A stretch of 64,000 nt of DNA from Ipomoea triloba (lineage: Eukaryota; Streptophyta; Magnoliopsida; Solanales; Convolvulaceae), in assembly GCF_003576645.1 (NCBI RefSeq), contig NC_044919.1, positions 26,415,558 to 26,479,557 of the forward strand, read 5' to 3'. Made by a program: the position numbers and the translations under genes. Below are positions 36,218 to 47,684 of this stretch, in pieces. The notes beneath the pieces are model-generated. The model did no database searches, was not told the DNA's origin, and was given only the letters and a program-made list of their open reading frames with translations. How positions within the stretch are numbered: position 1 is the stretch's first letter; each line of letters begins with the position of its first letter.

Positions 36218-36299
36218 TTAATTTTTGTTTTTGTTGTTGTTGGTTTTTTTTTTTTTATATAAATAATTTACATTGACAGAGAACAAGGCAGCCATTAGT

Positions 36300-37650
36300 A
36301 GTGTATAAAAGTCCAGGATGTTATGCGGGATGGGTGTCGTCGTTGTATCGGGGATGGACGGAATACGGTTATTGGTAGTGATGCTTGGTTACCAGATGAC
36401 GATAATCCGTATGTTCAGTCAGTGCTGCATGAGTCTATCTTCTATGCCCCGGTTGCGTCGCTCATGGATACTCACGGTACGTGTTGGGACATGGAATGTG
36501 TTAATGACATATTTGAACCTCGCGATGCTAATTTAATTTATAATATTCCTATTAGCAGGCGTAAACCTTCTGATGGTTGGGTTTGGCATTGGGTTCACAA
36601 AGGTGTGTATACGGTTAAGTCTTGTTACCGCCGTCTTTCACGTCAAATTGTGGATAATCGCCCTTGGAATAGGCTATGGGCGTTGCATGTACCTCCCAAG
36701 GTCAAGTTCTTCTGTTGGTAGTTAGCCTCCCTTTACCTCCCTACACGTGATGCTTTGTTGGCCAGGCATGTTAACTGCTCGATTATCTGTCACATGTGTA
36801 GGGCTACGGAGGAGAATGCGATGCATTTGTTTGTTGCCTGTGGAGAAGCGAGAAAGTTTTGGTCAAGATTGGGGGTGATTGTAGGTGCTACTCAAAGTTC
36901 TAATATTTCCAGCTGGTTTTTTGAGTGTTTACGGTGCTTGAGTGATGAGAAACTTGATAGACTGGTAATGTCTTGCTGGGGGTTGTGGAATAGTAGGAAT
37001 GAATGTATTTGGAATGGGATCCCTTTTGACCTTGAGTTGGTTGTTAATCGTGCAGCATCATTCTTGGCTAACTGGAGAAGTGCGAATGAGCAACCTCAAG
37101 TGGAAACTCATGGGGAGAGTAGACGGCAGCATGACGCGAAATGGAATAAACCCATGCGTGGCAGAATAAAGTTGAACACGGACGCGAGCCTAAGTCATAG
37201 TAGTAATGTGATTGGGCTGGGTTGGGTGTTGAGAGATGAGGACGGTAGGTTCCTTGCGGCAAAGAACTGAATATCCAGCTGTCGGGTTTGTTTGACGTAA
37301 AAGTGGGGGAGGCGGTTAGCATGCGAGAGGCGCTTAGCTGGTTGAAGGATACCGGCATGGGTAGTGTGGATGTGGAAACTGACTCTCAGATTTTATTTAA
37401 TGCTTAATCTTGTAGTTCTTTTCATTCAGTTTTTGGTTTGATTGTGGATGATATTAAAGATTTGGCATCCTTGATAAATGATCTCGAATTTGCGTTTGTG
37501 AAGCGGTCTGCGAATTGTGCCGCCCACACTGTTGCTAGGGAGGCATTTTTTGAGTCAGGTTGCGGGGAGTGGTTTGACACTTCTCATATTTTCCTTGTTG
37601 ATTGTCTTGTTTCCGATTCAATGAATTAAGCTTTTCTTCTCAAAAAAAGT
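36300..37650 (+). pseudogene. L1-type LINE, 3' part: zinc-binding RT domain and RNase H
   Basis: The translation shows the zf-RVT region (WNRLWALHVPPKVKFFCW, then CHMCRATEENAMHLFVACGEARKFW) followed by an RNase H-like domain (KLNTDASL..GLGWVLRDEDGRFLAAK, then VDVETDSQILFN and FVKRSANCAAHTVAREAF) and a terminal LVSDSMN stop with an A-rich tail. Stops at 36719-36721 and 37268-37270, a frame change near 37265 and a stop near 37405 disrupt it. The endonuclease and most of the RT are absent, as expected from 5' truncation. Confidence 0.85.
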
Positions 37651-37909
37651 CTGGATCGAAATTTTTTTACACTTCTAAAAAATGTCACTACATCTTTTAT
37701 TCACACTTCTTCATATATTAATGATTTTGTGCATATATATACACAAAATATATACATTTTTAATTTTCAATTTAAAAAAAAAAGGGTTTTAGGGCAAAGC
37801 CTGATCCCTAGGCAAATACTTGTTAATATTCTTAAAAAAAAATTGGCACATGACAACATCAATTTTTAAAAAAATTTATTTTATTTGTAAATAATTATCA
37901 ATCTTTTTT

Positions 37910-38017
37910 TTTGCTTTCTCAAGCTACTGAAGCTTTGAGGCTCAAACCTGCCCCCTCCAACATTGGGTGCAACCAAATGCCACTACCGGATGCCACTAGA
38001 CCACAAGGTCAATGGCA
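37910..38017 (-). mobile_element. Au-like SINE copy 2
   Basis: On the minus strand: ACCTTGTGGTCTAGTGGCA (box A region) and AGGTTTGAGCCTC (box B region). It lies between two LINE tails. Confidence 0.75.
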
Positions 38018-38344
38018 AATAATTATCATCTTACTATATTGAGATATTAAAAATATTCAATTTTTCATAAATACAACAATATTTATTATTTCTATTACCC
38101 AAAATACCATTTAAATATAAATTTAAAATACTAAAATTTAATACTTATCTATCTAATAGTTGATAAGAAAATAATCTATGATAAAAATATTTTCAAAATT
38201 GATAGTGCACAAAGATATTTATATATTCCAAACAAATTAAAATATTTTCAAAATTGATAGTACAAAAGATGGGACATTTCAATCATATTATGGGTTAAGG
38301 TTACGTAGTCTTAAATCTCACACTAATCTTAACACTGAAATTAA

Positions 38345-38631
38345 TGAGATTTTTAAAAGTAAACTTCATTGCTTTACGTTGAGACTCGTTTACTTCTAGT
38401 TTTGGTTTTATTATTGACGATGTGAAAGAGGTAGCATTCACGATTAGTGATGTTGACTTATATTTTGCTAAGCGATCTGCGAATCGGGTTGCCTATGCTG
38501 TTGCTAGGGAGGCCGTTTTTGAGTCAGGTTGCGGGGAATGGTTTGATTGTCCACCCCCTTTTCTGGTTGATTGTCTTTCGGCTGATTTAATGAATTAATA
38601 TGTTTTCTTAAAAAAAAAAAAAAAAAAAAAG
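38345..38631 (+). pseudogene. LINE 3' tail fragment with poly(A)
   Basis: The RNase H end GFIIDDVKEVAFTIS...KRSANRVAYAVAREAVFESG...DLMN stop, then an A20-like run (38611-38630), parallels the tail at 37438-37629. This is a separate, strongly 5'-truncated insertion of the same LINE family. Confidence 0.8.
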
Positions 38632-39134
38632 TAAACTTCAAGAAATATGTATGACTTCAGATCCTAATTAATGTAATCGGAAATTGTGTTAAATTTAGTT
38701 TAGAAAAATATTATATTTCAATCATAAATATAATGAAATTGAGGTGTTTCGATTATAATGGCAATTTATATTATGAATCAGGATCTATATAGCATTATGG
38801 ACCATGGATTGAAGTGACGAGGTACAAAATTCATATTCGTAAGGTACATAATTTCATAACATAAGATACGAAAAATCACAACACAAAACACATACATATG
38901 TTATATACTCGTATTTACTTATTTTTCAAATCTGATTTAGGTATATAATTTGTGTTCATTGACACATAATTTCACAACACAAAACACAAAAATTCATATC
39001 ATACATAAGGCAATTACTAATTTGTTTCAAGTACAAAATTTATACGGTAGAAAATTTTATAACACAACATAAAAATCAAAACATAAGGCACATACACATG
39101 TTTTTTTTTTAAATGACACATAAACATATACATT
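38632..39134. other. AT-rich stretch with short repeats
   Basis: ACATAATTTCA(T/C)AACA(T/C)AA motifs recur at about 38846, 38955 and 39050. No gene is recognised. Confidence 0.5.
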
Positions 39135-40255
39135 AGGATCCACAGTGTACTATGAACCTTGGTCCATGGTATAAAGATTGGATTATAATAGAGTAATAAG
39201 TCTAGTAGTCTATATATTATTAACCGTTTTGTTATGCTAAGCGCAAATTTTACCGTGGACCGCACATCAAAACGACGTCGTTTTGATTAATGAAAACAAA
39301 CGGCTGAAACGGCCTCCGTTCCACACTGTTCACTTTCAGTTTATATACACTGCAGTTAAATTTCAACACAACTGTAGTTCCTTTTTTATATAACTGCACT
39401 TTCATTTGGCATTATACACTCAAATATGTGAAACTGTTATTCAGTTTCCTTTCAACACAACTACAATATCATTTCGATATAACTACAGTTTCATTGGACA
39501 ATATACACTAAAAAATGTGAAACTGTTATTCAGTTTCATTTCAACACAACTACAATTTCATTTCGATATAACTACAGTTTCATTCGATAATATAAAAACA
39601 AATGTGAAGCAGTATCTTTTGAGGTGAACTGTAGTATCAGTTACAGAGCTCCGTTACGACTTACGACAGCCGTTTCCCCTACTTACTGAAACAACATCAT
39701 TTTGTGACCATGGTCCACAATGCATTGTGAACCATGGTCCACCGTATAACGACCCTTATAATTTTGTGACCATGGTCCACAATGCATTGTGAACCATGGT
39801 CCACCGTATAACAACCCTTATGCTAAGGAAGCCCAAAAATGATAACTAGACCCATGAAGAAACAAATAAAACCCGGCTACTTAAGGCACGTGTTGACTTT
39901 TAGCACAACAAAGATCATATAGAGTGGCAGTCGTTATACCGTGTACCATGCATCGTAGCTGATACTATACTACAGTTGTGTTGAACTGATACTGCAGTTG
40001 TGTTGAACTGATATTGCAGTTGTGTTGAAAGAAAACTACAGTTGCGCGGAACAGAGGCCGTTTCATCCATCTGGACTGCAGTTGTGTTGAACTGATGAAA
40101 CGACCTCTGTTCAGCGCAACTGCAGTTCCCTTTCAACACAACTGCAGTATCAGTTCAACACAACTGCAGTATCAATTCAACACAGCTACAGTATCAGTCA
40201 TGACCATGGTCCACAACGCATTGTGGACCATTGTACGCAAAATAGTTTGCGATAG
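39135..40255. mobile_element. Fold-back element with large palindrome
   Basis: ACCATGGTCCACAATGCATTGTG motifs flank a repeat-rich interior. Left arm 39959-40067 and right arm 40094-40199 are inverted copies of about 105 bp with a 26-base loop; both consist of tandem CAACACAACTGCAGTATCAGTT units. Direct duplications of 89 bp (about 39427 and 39516) and 62 bp (39701-39762 and 39763-39824) also lie inside. No coding sequence. It fits a fold-back or MULE-like MITE; ends and target duplication were not established. Confidence 0.7.
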
Positions 40256-40782
40256 AGTGGGACAATTAATAATGCCTTGACTTGGCAAGTACAAGTCTTT
40301 TAGATGACGTAATTCTCTCCTATTAATTGAAACATACAAACTTATACACAATCACATTGTTATTATAATAAATAATAAAGTAATTATTAATAAAAAATTA
40401 TAAAACAAAACTTATAAATAACAGCATAGCATGAAATATTCATTATTGAAAGCAATAAATTAGAACAGTTTAAAACATGATAAAATATGTTTATAACAAA
40501 ATATGAAATATAATTAATTTGATAAAATAGTTTGAATATAAAACACATTTTACATCTCTCATCTTCTCTATTGATATCAAATTTATAAATATTTTTTCTT
40601 TTAGTTAGATCAATTTCAAGTTTTTTCTAGATTAATTTGAATACGATGACACACAATAGAACTTCTAAACTAAATTGACTAGATAATTCAAAAAAAAAAA
40701 ACTATCTTTTAAAACATTTTTCATAACTAAATCATCACAAAATATGTATTACATATACATAACTCACTATAAATTAAAGTTC

Positions 40783-40850
40783 ACCTTGTGGTCTAGTGGC
40801 ACCAAGTTGCACTCTCATATGGGAGGTGCCAGTATTGGCTCTTTAAGATA
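40783..40850 (+). mobile_element. Au-like SINE copy 3 (head only, plus strand)
   Basis: CACCTTGTGGTCTAGTGGCA is the box A region; GGGAGGTGCCAGTATTGGCTC is a decayed box B region. It is the only copy on the plus strand. Confidence 0.65.
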
Positions 40851-41519
40851 CCGCAATAATAGTATAGAATTTATATTCAAAATTTGATACGAGTCACAAA
40901 TCAATCTATATTATAAATCTCACTATAATTATACAAAGGCAAAAAGTTATCACAAAGATACAAATTAAATATAAAAAAAATACAATAAAAATAGAACTAA
41001 ATTCCATAAGTTACAATTGTAAATATTATATAATATCTCTAAATCCATCTTCTAACGAGTAGGGAGGGAAAATATAATGTAAATGCACACAATATAAAAT
41101 TATTTATTTCAAAATCCTGTCAAAATTAAATGTTTTTGATAAATTAATTCGATCACTTTTTAATCAAACTTATGGTAGTCATTGAGTTCAAAGTTGGCAA
41201 ATCTGAGTTTCCTATGGTTATTATTACACGAAAGCTGAAAATCGATGAACCATATATTTTAGCTTCTCAAGCTGAGCAAGTTTACTATGTAAATAATATT
41301 AAGGAGTCTAATTGACAAGTTGTTGTCAAGACAAAGTCTCGTGATTTCTATGATCTCCTTAATGATGATGATGATGAAGCTGGTGATGATGATGATGATG
41401 ATTGAGTATTATATGCATTTTTTATTTATAACTTTTTAATTCCTTACTTTTCATATTTTGAGTTTGAATGGTTAATTTTAATAAATCTTTTTGAAATATA
41501 TTGTTGGTACTACATATAT
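40851..41519. other. AT-rich stretch with (GAT)n
   Basis: A short GATGATGATGATGA block (41361-41405) would encode an Asp run. A short frame around it is not convincing as a gene. Confidence 0.5.
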
Positions 41520-42192
41520 ATTATTATTTCCAAAAAATTGATGTAGCAAATTAGTAAATAAGTGATAGTGAACAAAGTCATTGTAACAACTAATTACTCG
41601 TCACAATTATCATAAATTAGTGACAAAACTTTAAATCAACACAAATATTGTCACAATTTAGTAATTTTTGTTAAGAATTATAAAGCGTCACAAATATTTG
41701 TAACAATTTTTTTTACAAAAAATGATAATATTAGTGACAATAGTATTTTTTTCCCACAATTGTTTCTCATTTCTATTGGTACTAACTAATTGTATTTTTA
41801 TTGACAAAAAAGGTTGTTACAAATATTATAAACAACAGTGACCAACAACAATTTGTTAGAAAAAGTACAAAAATTTGTGTCCGCATTATATTTTGTCACA
41901 ATTTCACTCGTTCCCGCTATAATTATAATGTCGTCAAAATGCACATACATTTAGTGACAACAAATAGTGACAATGTATGTTACGACACTATTATTCTACT
42001 AATAGTGACAACTTATTCGTAACAAATACTTACTTATCACAATTACCGTATTATCCATGACAAAAAAAATTATCACAATTATCCCACACAATAGTGTCAA
42101 ATTATTTTTTTGATCACAAAAAGGGTATTATTTGTGACTAAATTACGAAGTGTCACAAAAGATTTGCCGCTAAAGTCTTCATTCTTGTAATG
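41520..42192. mobile_element. Non-autonomous CACTA-like element, right part
   Basis: TTGTCACTA/TAGTGACAA-type motifs recur more than a dozen times in both orientations, as in CACTA subterminal regions. The right end, read on the minus strand, is CATTACAAGAATGAAGAC followed by TTTAGCGGCAAATCTTTTGT; CACTA termini typically read CACTACAAGAAAA. The left terminus is not identified. Confidence 0.65.
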
Positions 42193-42429
42193 TCGTTTAA
42201 ACCCGCTAAACCTATTAATATATTTTTAAAAATAAAATAAAATTTGAAGTAAAATTATATGATAAAAACCCCTACAATTCAATACAATTTACATCTAAAA
42301 ATCATAATTAAAAAGTATATAATAGTTTTTTAGAATAAAATTGAACACAATAATTGGTGTAGTGTCTTGGCTTGATGTTGTAAATTCATCATTAGTTTTT
42401 AACGTTCCTTTTATATTAAATAAGAATGT

Positions 42430-42655
42430 GGTCTTAGCAGGGTATATTACAAACGGGTTAACATGATAATATTAATGGGTTAAATGTGTTCTTAATAGTT
42501 TTAACGGATTCACTAGTTAAGACACGAAATATAACAGGTCCTTAAAAGGTCAACCTGTTAACAACTCGGGGACATGCATGTTAGGGCTAAACAGTAACAT
42601 GCTATTTTTGTCTCCAATTTTGTGTCGTGTTAACCGAACGTGTCAATATATATTG
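42430..42655. mobile_element. Degenerate arm of the 4963-5886 hAT-like family
   Basis: AAACGGGTTAACATGATAATATTAATGGGTT through GTGTCGTGTTAACCGAACGTGTC matches, in inverted orientation, the left arm 4975-5165 of the element at 4963-5886, with many substitutions. It is an old relative without clear ends. Confidence 0.7.
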
Positions 42656-42995
42656 TTATTATTATTAAAAAATAAATGAGAGACTACTTTAAAGTTTAAA
42701 TCACACCGGATTCATCCACTTGGCATCATTGCAAAAAAATTATATTATCCACCTACGTGTCAATGTTATATCCATTCTCTATGATGCCAATTATATTGAG
42801 ATGTGAAATCAAAGATCTCTTGTGAGTTTTCTATTGATTTGACAAGATTCTATCCGATTATACTTTATACTTTAGACATATAATTATTTTTATTATTATT
42901 AATCTGAGTTATATTTTGATGACGTCAGAGGGCATAATTCAAAATTCAAATATATAGGGTTTGGTATGTACCCATAAAAATAACCCTTCATTATA

Positions 42996-43037
<42 letters not shown>

Positions 43038-43403
43038 GATTTTATTGAGATCGGGTCTATCATAATTAAACCGGGTATAGAGGTACATAACGGGGTAGAA
43101 AAATAGTAGTATTTTTTGGTTTGTTCACAGTAATATCTTTTATTTTCCAATTTATAATTTAAAAATAATTCATTTTAAGTAAAAAATTTATATGTTAAAA
43201 AACTAAGAGTAAATACCCAAAATGGTCCCTCAACTATAGCGAAATTCACAAATTAGTCCTCAACTATTGATTGAATCCAATTAAGTCCTCAACTTTTCAA
43301 TTTTTACCCAATTAAGTCCTCCTTCTATTTGACTGTTTGTTGACCGTGATCTTTGAGGATATATATGTAATTTCATGCTCTGGGTAAGAACCAACGCTTT
43401 AAT

Positions 43404-43685
43404 TCAAGACAGCGGAGACCTAGAAGGGGCTCCCTTTCGCCGGTTGCTCAGGGAGAGCATGATACCGAGGAGGAAACCGCCGCCCTTTTTCTTCCTATTC
43501 TTCGTCTCCGAGGCGTGCGAAATCTCAAAAATGCTCATGTCATTATTGGTGCAAGATGACGAGTTCTTGTAGTCTAATGGATCCTCTAGGATGGAGTTTG
43601 GAGTAATTTGGCCATCGGCGGGGTGAATAGAGAACTGATAATTACATATAACATATGTCAGATTTGGGAACCCATTCAATAACAT
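43404..43685 (-). pseudogene. Second open frame in Pack-MULE, unrecognised
   Basis: A 93-codon frame ends in KKKGGGFLLGIMLSLSNRRKGAPSRSPLS and contains SILEDPLDYKNSSSCTNNDM. It may come from another captured gene or from the 3' part of the same one. I do not recognise it. Confidence 0.35.
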
Positions 43686-43872
43686 TTATGAGTATCCTAA
43701 CTAGGATGATTTATAGTATGGGTTTCTATGGATAAGGAAAGATATTTACAGTTTTCTGTTTGTAATACAGTGCTGGAGACCGGAGTAGGGAGCATCTACG
43801 ACGCCGCCTTTGCTTCGTCCTCTGCTTCTTTCGGGTTCTAGTTATCGGGCTCGTTACTAAAGTACTTTCATT

Positions 43873-43998
43873 GCCTGGGGAAGCGAAGTCGGAGCCGTGG
43901 GATTTAGTTGCGACGCCTGGGGAAGCGAAGTCGGAGCCGTGGGATTTAGTTGCGACGACGGTGGAGGCGAAGTCGGAGCCGTGGGATTTAGTTGCGAC
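43873..43998. repeat. 42-bp tandem array A (three copies)
   Basis: Units at 43873, 43915 and 43957 share GCGAAGTCGGAGCCGTGGGA; the third differs only in its first bases. In frame with the captured gene ([14 protein letters not shown]). Confidence 0.95.
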
Positions 43999-44005
43999 GA
44001 CGGTG

Positions 44006-44089
44006 GAGTCGTAAAACGGCACCACGGGAAGTCGCTCGTGGCGGCGCGAGTCGTAAAACGGCACCACGGGAAGTCGCTCGTGGCGGCGC
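44006..44089. repeat. 42-bp tandem array B (two copies)
   Basis: Units 44006-44047 and 44048-44089 are identical (GAGTCGTAAAACGGCACCAC...). In frame ([14 protein letters not shown]). Confidence 0.95.
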
Positions 44090-44151
44090 ACCACTGGGTT
44101 TGCGGAGTGGATGTTGCGATCCCAGGTGACGCAGAGGGTGGCGATGTCCTC

Positions 44152-44325
44152 CTTGCAGGTGAAGCTAACCTGGATCTGCTTGCAAACGTCCTCCTTGCAG
44201 GTGAAGCTAACCTGGATCTGCTTGCAAACCTCGTCCTTGCAGGTGAAGCTAACCTGGATCTGCTTGCAAACCTCGCACTTGCAGGTGAAGCTAACCTGGA
44301 TCTGCTTGCAAACCTCGCACTTGCA
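44152..44325. repeat. 42-bp tandem array C (four copies)
   Basis: Units start at 44152, 44194, 44236 and 44278 (CTTGCAGGTGAAGCTAACCT...), nearly identical. In frame ([14 protein letters not shown]). Confidence 0.95.
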
Positions 44326-44554
44326 GACCCAGACGCGTGCGTCGCATGACGCGAGCTTGCTGGCGGCGTGAATCTTGGCAGCGCACGACAGGCAGCGGAA
44401 CGCCGTTTCGACGGCGCAGAACACGGTGGTTGACTCCATCAAGCTCCAACTCTTGGAGGATCGTACGGTTTCACCATCAAGCTTCAACTCTCTGCTGCCA
44501 TCTCTCTCTCTCTGTAATCGAATAAATATTTTTCTTTTTTTCATAATACTTTAC

Positions 44555-44638
44555 TTTGGAGCTTTGCGCATGAAATTACATATATATCCTCAAAGATTTG
44601 GAGCTTTGCGCATGAAATTACATATATATCCTCAAAGA
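44555..44638. repeat. 42-bp tandem array D (two copies, at inner edge of right TIR)
   Basis: Units 44555-44596 and 44597-44638 are identical (TTTGGAGCTTTGCGCATGAA...). It is outside the coding fragment. Confidence 0.95.
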
Positions 44639-44910
44639 TTACGGTCAAATGGACGGAGGACTTAATTGGGTAAAAATTGAAAAGTTAAGGACTTAATTGG
44701 ATTCAATAAATAGTTGAGGACTAATTTGTGAATTTCGCTATAGTCGAGGGACCATTTTAGGTATTTACTCAAAAACTAAACTAGATTCATTAGAGAATCA
44801 AATTAGTAGTAGCTTAGTTACATCATGAATGAAAAAGGGGTGGAGTTAAAGTTCATAGTTAGAAGTCAGACCGTTGAATCTAATACGAAGTTTTTTTTTC
44901 TTCTAAATTA

Positions 44911-45125
44911 ATTATGTTTTTAATTTTTCAAATTTAGAGAATTGCTTATTTACAGACCGTTGAAGTCCTCACCACTATATGTTGTATACAAATTATATAC
45001 TCCAATGTTCTCAATTAATTATGTTTTTGATTTTTCAAATTTAGAGAATTGCTTATTTACAGACCGTTGAAGTCCTCACCACTATATGTTGTATACAAAT
45101 TATATACTCCAATGTTCTCAATTTA
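44911..45125. repeat. Two-copy tandem duplication, 107-bp unit
   Basis: AATTAATTATGTTTTT(A/G)ATTT through CCAATGTTCTC occurs twice in a row, almost identical. It lies just outside the Pack-MULE. Confidence 0.9.
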
Positions 45126-45184
45126 CTTGTCATACTTGTCAGTTGTCATACTAATTATATACTCTATTGTTTTCAATTTACTTG

Positions 45185-45217
<33 letters not shown>

Positions 45218-45223
<6 letters not shown>

Positions 45224-46186
45224 TAATCACCATTTGTCAATTTAATTAATAAAGTATCTAATAAAAATAGAAACTAGATAGAAAATAATTAAGTAATAAA
45301 TATGTTTAGGAAAGTAAATATATTTTGTTAACTAGAAATAAAGAGTTTCCTTATAAAATATAAGTCTTAAATATTTTGTAAAAAAGGGTTCGATCAATAT
45401 TGACTTTTTTTTTAATGATGTGGCATCTTCTCCTTCACCGCTGATGTATAGCATATATACATCGGCGGTGCATCAAATATTAATCCATAATTTTATCGTA
45501 GAATATTTGTGTATATGTAAACACGGACAAATTGTATTGCTATAGCTCGAGTACAAATTTTAGAGCGTGTTCCCCTTGTTGTTACATGGGCTCAACATTT
45601 ATACCTTACAATAATAACAATATACAATGATTCCCACAACTGCCTTCTAATAAAAGCAATGAATCCCATCAATGAATGTCGTGACTCCTTAGTAATATTT
45701 GTACCCCCTCCTCCATAACTCATGCTCTTTAATGAGACAGTATTCTAATAAGTACATTGGGCTCCGCATTAGTGCACTATTATATTCCACCAACTCTCTA
45801 CATGACTCTAACCGTTACTATTTGACCGCGTTAATTACTTTGACTCCTTCCGACCAAGAGCATTCCAGGTTAGGTCCAGTACCTTGTCCAATTATCCTGT
45901 CATCAATCCCTTACTCACGAGTTGCGAGTGCAGCAAAGTCAGTTAGGGAGTAATAACAGTGTTGGACTTATCGAATATCCCGCCACCGCCACCGCCACCA
46001 CCACCACCACCACCCTACTTGCAGGCTACAAATGTAGACGAGTTGGCTATAGAGCAATAATAATTTTATCTTATATTTTTATTTTAACAATAAATAATTT
46101 TTAATTATTTAATTTAATTTTTTCCAGCCAAAGCACGACTTAGGTTGATGGTCAAGGACTGATCTCGGCTACTGAAGACAAGCATG
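45218..46186. other. Intergenic DNA without recognised gene
   Basis: A small palindrome (ACCGCTGATGTAT...ATACATCGGCGGT, 45438-45469) and a (CCACCG)/(CCA) block (45980-46012) are present. No coding region is recognised. Confidence 0.5.
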
Positions 46187-46240
46187 CACTAGTACAAAAA
46201 AGGGCATTTGCGTCCGGAATACTTCGGACGCATATGCCAT
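46187..46240 (+). mobile_element. CACTA transposon terminus
   Basis: CACTAGTACAAAAAAGGGCA followed by the hairpin GCGTCCGGAATACTTCGGACGC is the standard start of a plant CACTA element. Its partner end is not found downstream; the body may be truncated. Confidence 0.6.
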
Positions 46241-47684
46241 GGACTAGTTACTCCAAAGTTTTCAAAACTTCAACAATAAACAACACTTCAAATCTAAATA
46301 TTTCTCAACAATTCAAAGCTAAGTTACTAACACTTCAAATCTAGCTAAGTTCTCAAAACAATCTATTCAAAACCATCTAATACTTCAAAGTTTTCAAAAT
46401 ACTTTACTCAACCATCCAGCTCGACCATCCTTAGCCAAGGGCTCACCTCAATCATCCTTGGTCGAGGAGAGGTCTTGTTAGTCGAGGGCTGACCTCGGCC
46501 TCCGATCCCACCATTGTTTTTAAAAGTTATTTATTTAATTACTTTGTTTTTTTTTCTACGTAGTAACCGGGGTAAATCACGAAATTCTAATTCGAATCAT
46601 CATGGTTTGAACTCAGGTATATATAGGTGCGTCAAGGATGCCATTGAGCAAATCACCAAGTATTTGTCAATAGAATCTACTACTGGTTGAGTGTCATAGG
46701 GGTCATACCCCGTGGTCCCTTTAGAGTTGTGGGCAATAGCGATCCCTTAGCCAACACATTCAGGTTCTTGTAGCTAACGGACCACTACACCCGTTAGGTG
46801 GGTGAGGTCTGACCTCCCACATCCTTAGGGCATGATGAACTTTTTTTTTTTTTTTATGAGAGTGGTCGAGGCAGGACATCGACCATTTTAATTTGATAAG
46901 ACTTGAAACTTGGTTGAGGCCGAGCGCCAACTATGAATTAAAATAAAGTGACATTTTTTTTTTAATTTCTAGATTAAAAAATTAATCTTGACGGACCATG
47001 ATCAAATAATATTACATAAATCCTATTGTGGATCATCTATTTCTTAGTGGATGACTTGTTTTTTACGTTGCGAAGGACTCTTCCTATAACTCCATGTCTC
47101 CTTCCTGGTCGTACTCTCTCTTTTTCGTGCAAGAAGTGGATGGTTGGGGCCCTAACCCTTTCGCCACCCACTCCATTTTACGACTTTTATATACTTTTTA
47201 TATTCTTAATTATAATACTTATTATTCTATATTAATCTTTGTTATATTCTTTTAATTAAAGTTTAAACAACAAATACAAGTGGATGATTTTTCTTTGATA
47301 TATCTTTGGTTTGATTATAATTAAATACTATTATGATATAAGAGAGGATTTTATAAATGATTTTTTTAATTAAAAGATATTTATCCTAAATAGAATCATT
47401 AAAGTCTAAACAAAATATAGATATAATGAATAATTGGGGAAAAAAGCTTAATTAACAAGGTAAGCATGTCACAATATTAAATATATTATGTAAGATTTTT
47501 CTATAGTGTCAATTGACATTGATATTCATAGTATTGAGTACACTTATATATGTACAATACGAAACATAGTTTATTCTATTGGATGCTATTAATAACAGTA
47601 TTGATATTATTTGATACAAAAAATAATATAAACAATTATACTTGATAGTATTAATATAATTGATACAAAAATAATATAAATTGG
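46241..47684. other. Intergenic DNA, possible CACTA remains
   Basis: CTCGGC/GGTCGAGG motifs recur in 46400-46500 and 46860-46930, perhaps inside the CACTA element. No gene is recognised. Confidence 0.4.

Larger units (their letters stand above)
43726..44544 (-). pseudogene. Captured CONSTANS-LIKE B-box zinc-finger fragment with 14-residue repeats
   Basis: The 272-codon frame contains most of the first B-box ([29 protein letters not shown]), the second B-box ([20 protein letters not shown], then [20 protein letters not shown]) and the following COL motif LPVVPFYDS with KSHGSDFAS. In COL3/4/5-type proteins these regions are adjacent. Here 14-residue blocks are multiplied in frame: [14 protein letters not shown] about four times, [14 protein letters not shown] twice and [14 protein letters not shown] three times. 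Several zinc ligands are changed (first Cys pair of box 1 lost, CVTCD to CVTWD, SRHE to SCDA), so the B-boxes are probably non-functional. The CCT domain is absent. The frame then runs into [14 protein letters not shown]. Whether it is transcribed is unknown. Confidence 0.8.
43207..44770. mobile_element. Pack-MULE-like element, 1,564 bp, with captured B-box gene fragment
   Basis: The element has long terminal inverted repeats (about 180 bp: GAGTAAATACCCAAAATGG... at 43207 and the complement ending GGTATTTACTC at 44770). A perfect 9-bp target duplication AAAAACTAA flanks it (43198-43206; 44771-44779), the signature of Mutator-like elements. It has no transposase; its GC-rich centre (43390-44530) is host-derived coding sequence on the minus strand. 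Four different tandem duplications inside all have 42-bp units. Confidence 0.93.

Noticed and set aside
41361..41405. Acidic (GAT)n coding region
   Set aside because: Short simple repeat with no surrounding recognisable coding sequence.
44152..44325. 42-bp array as CRISPR-like repeat
   Set aside because: No spacers; units are head-to-tail and lie in frame in a captured gene.
43897..44371. Plus-strand frames over the 42-bp arrays
   Set aside because: They mirror the minus-strand captured COL fragment, which has the recognisable B-box motifs.
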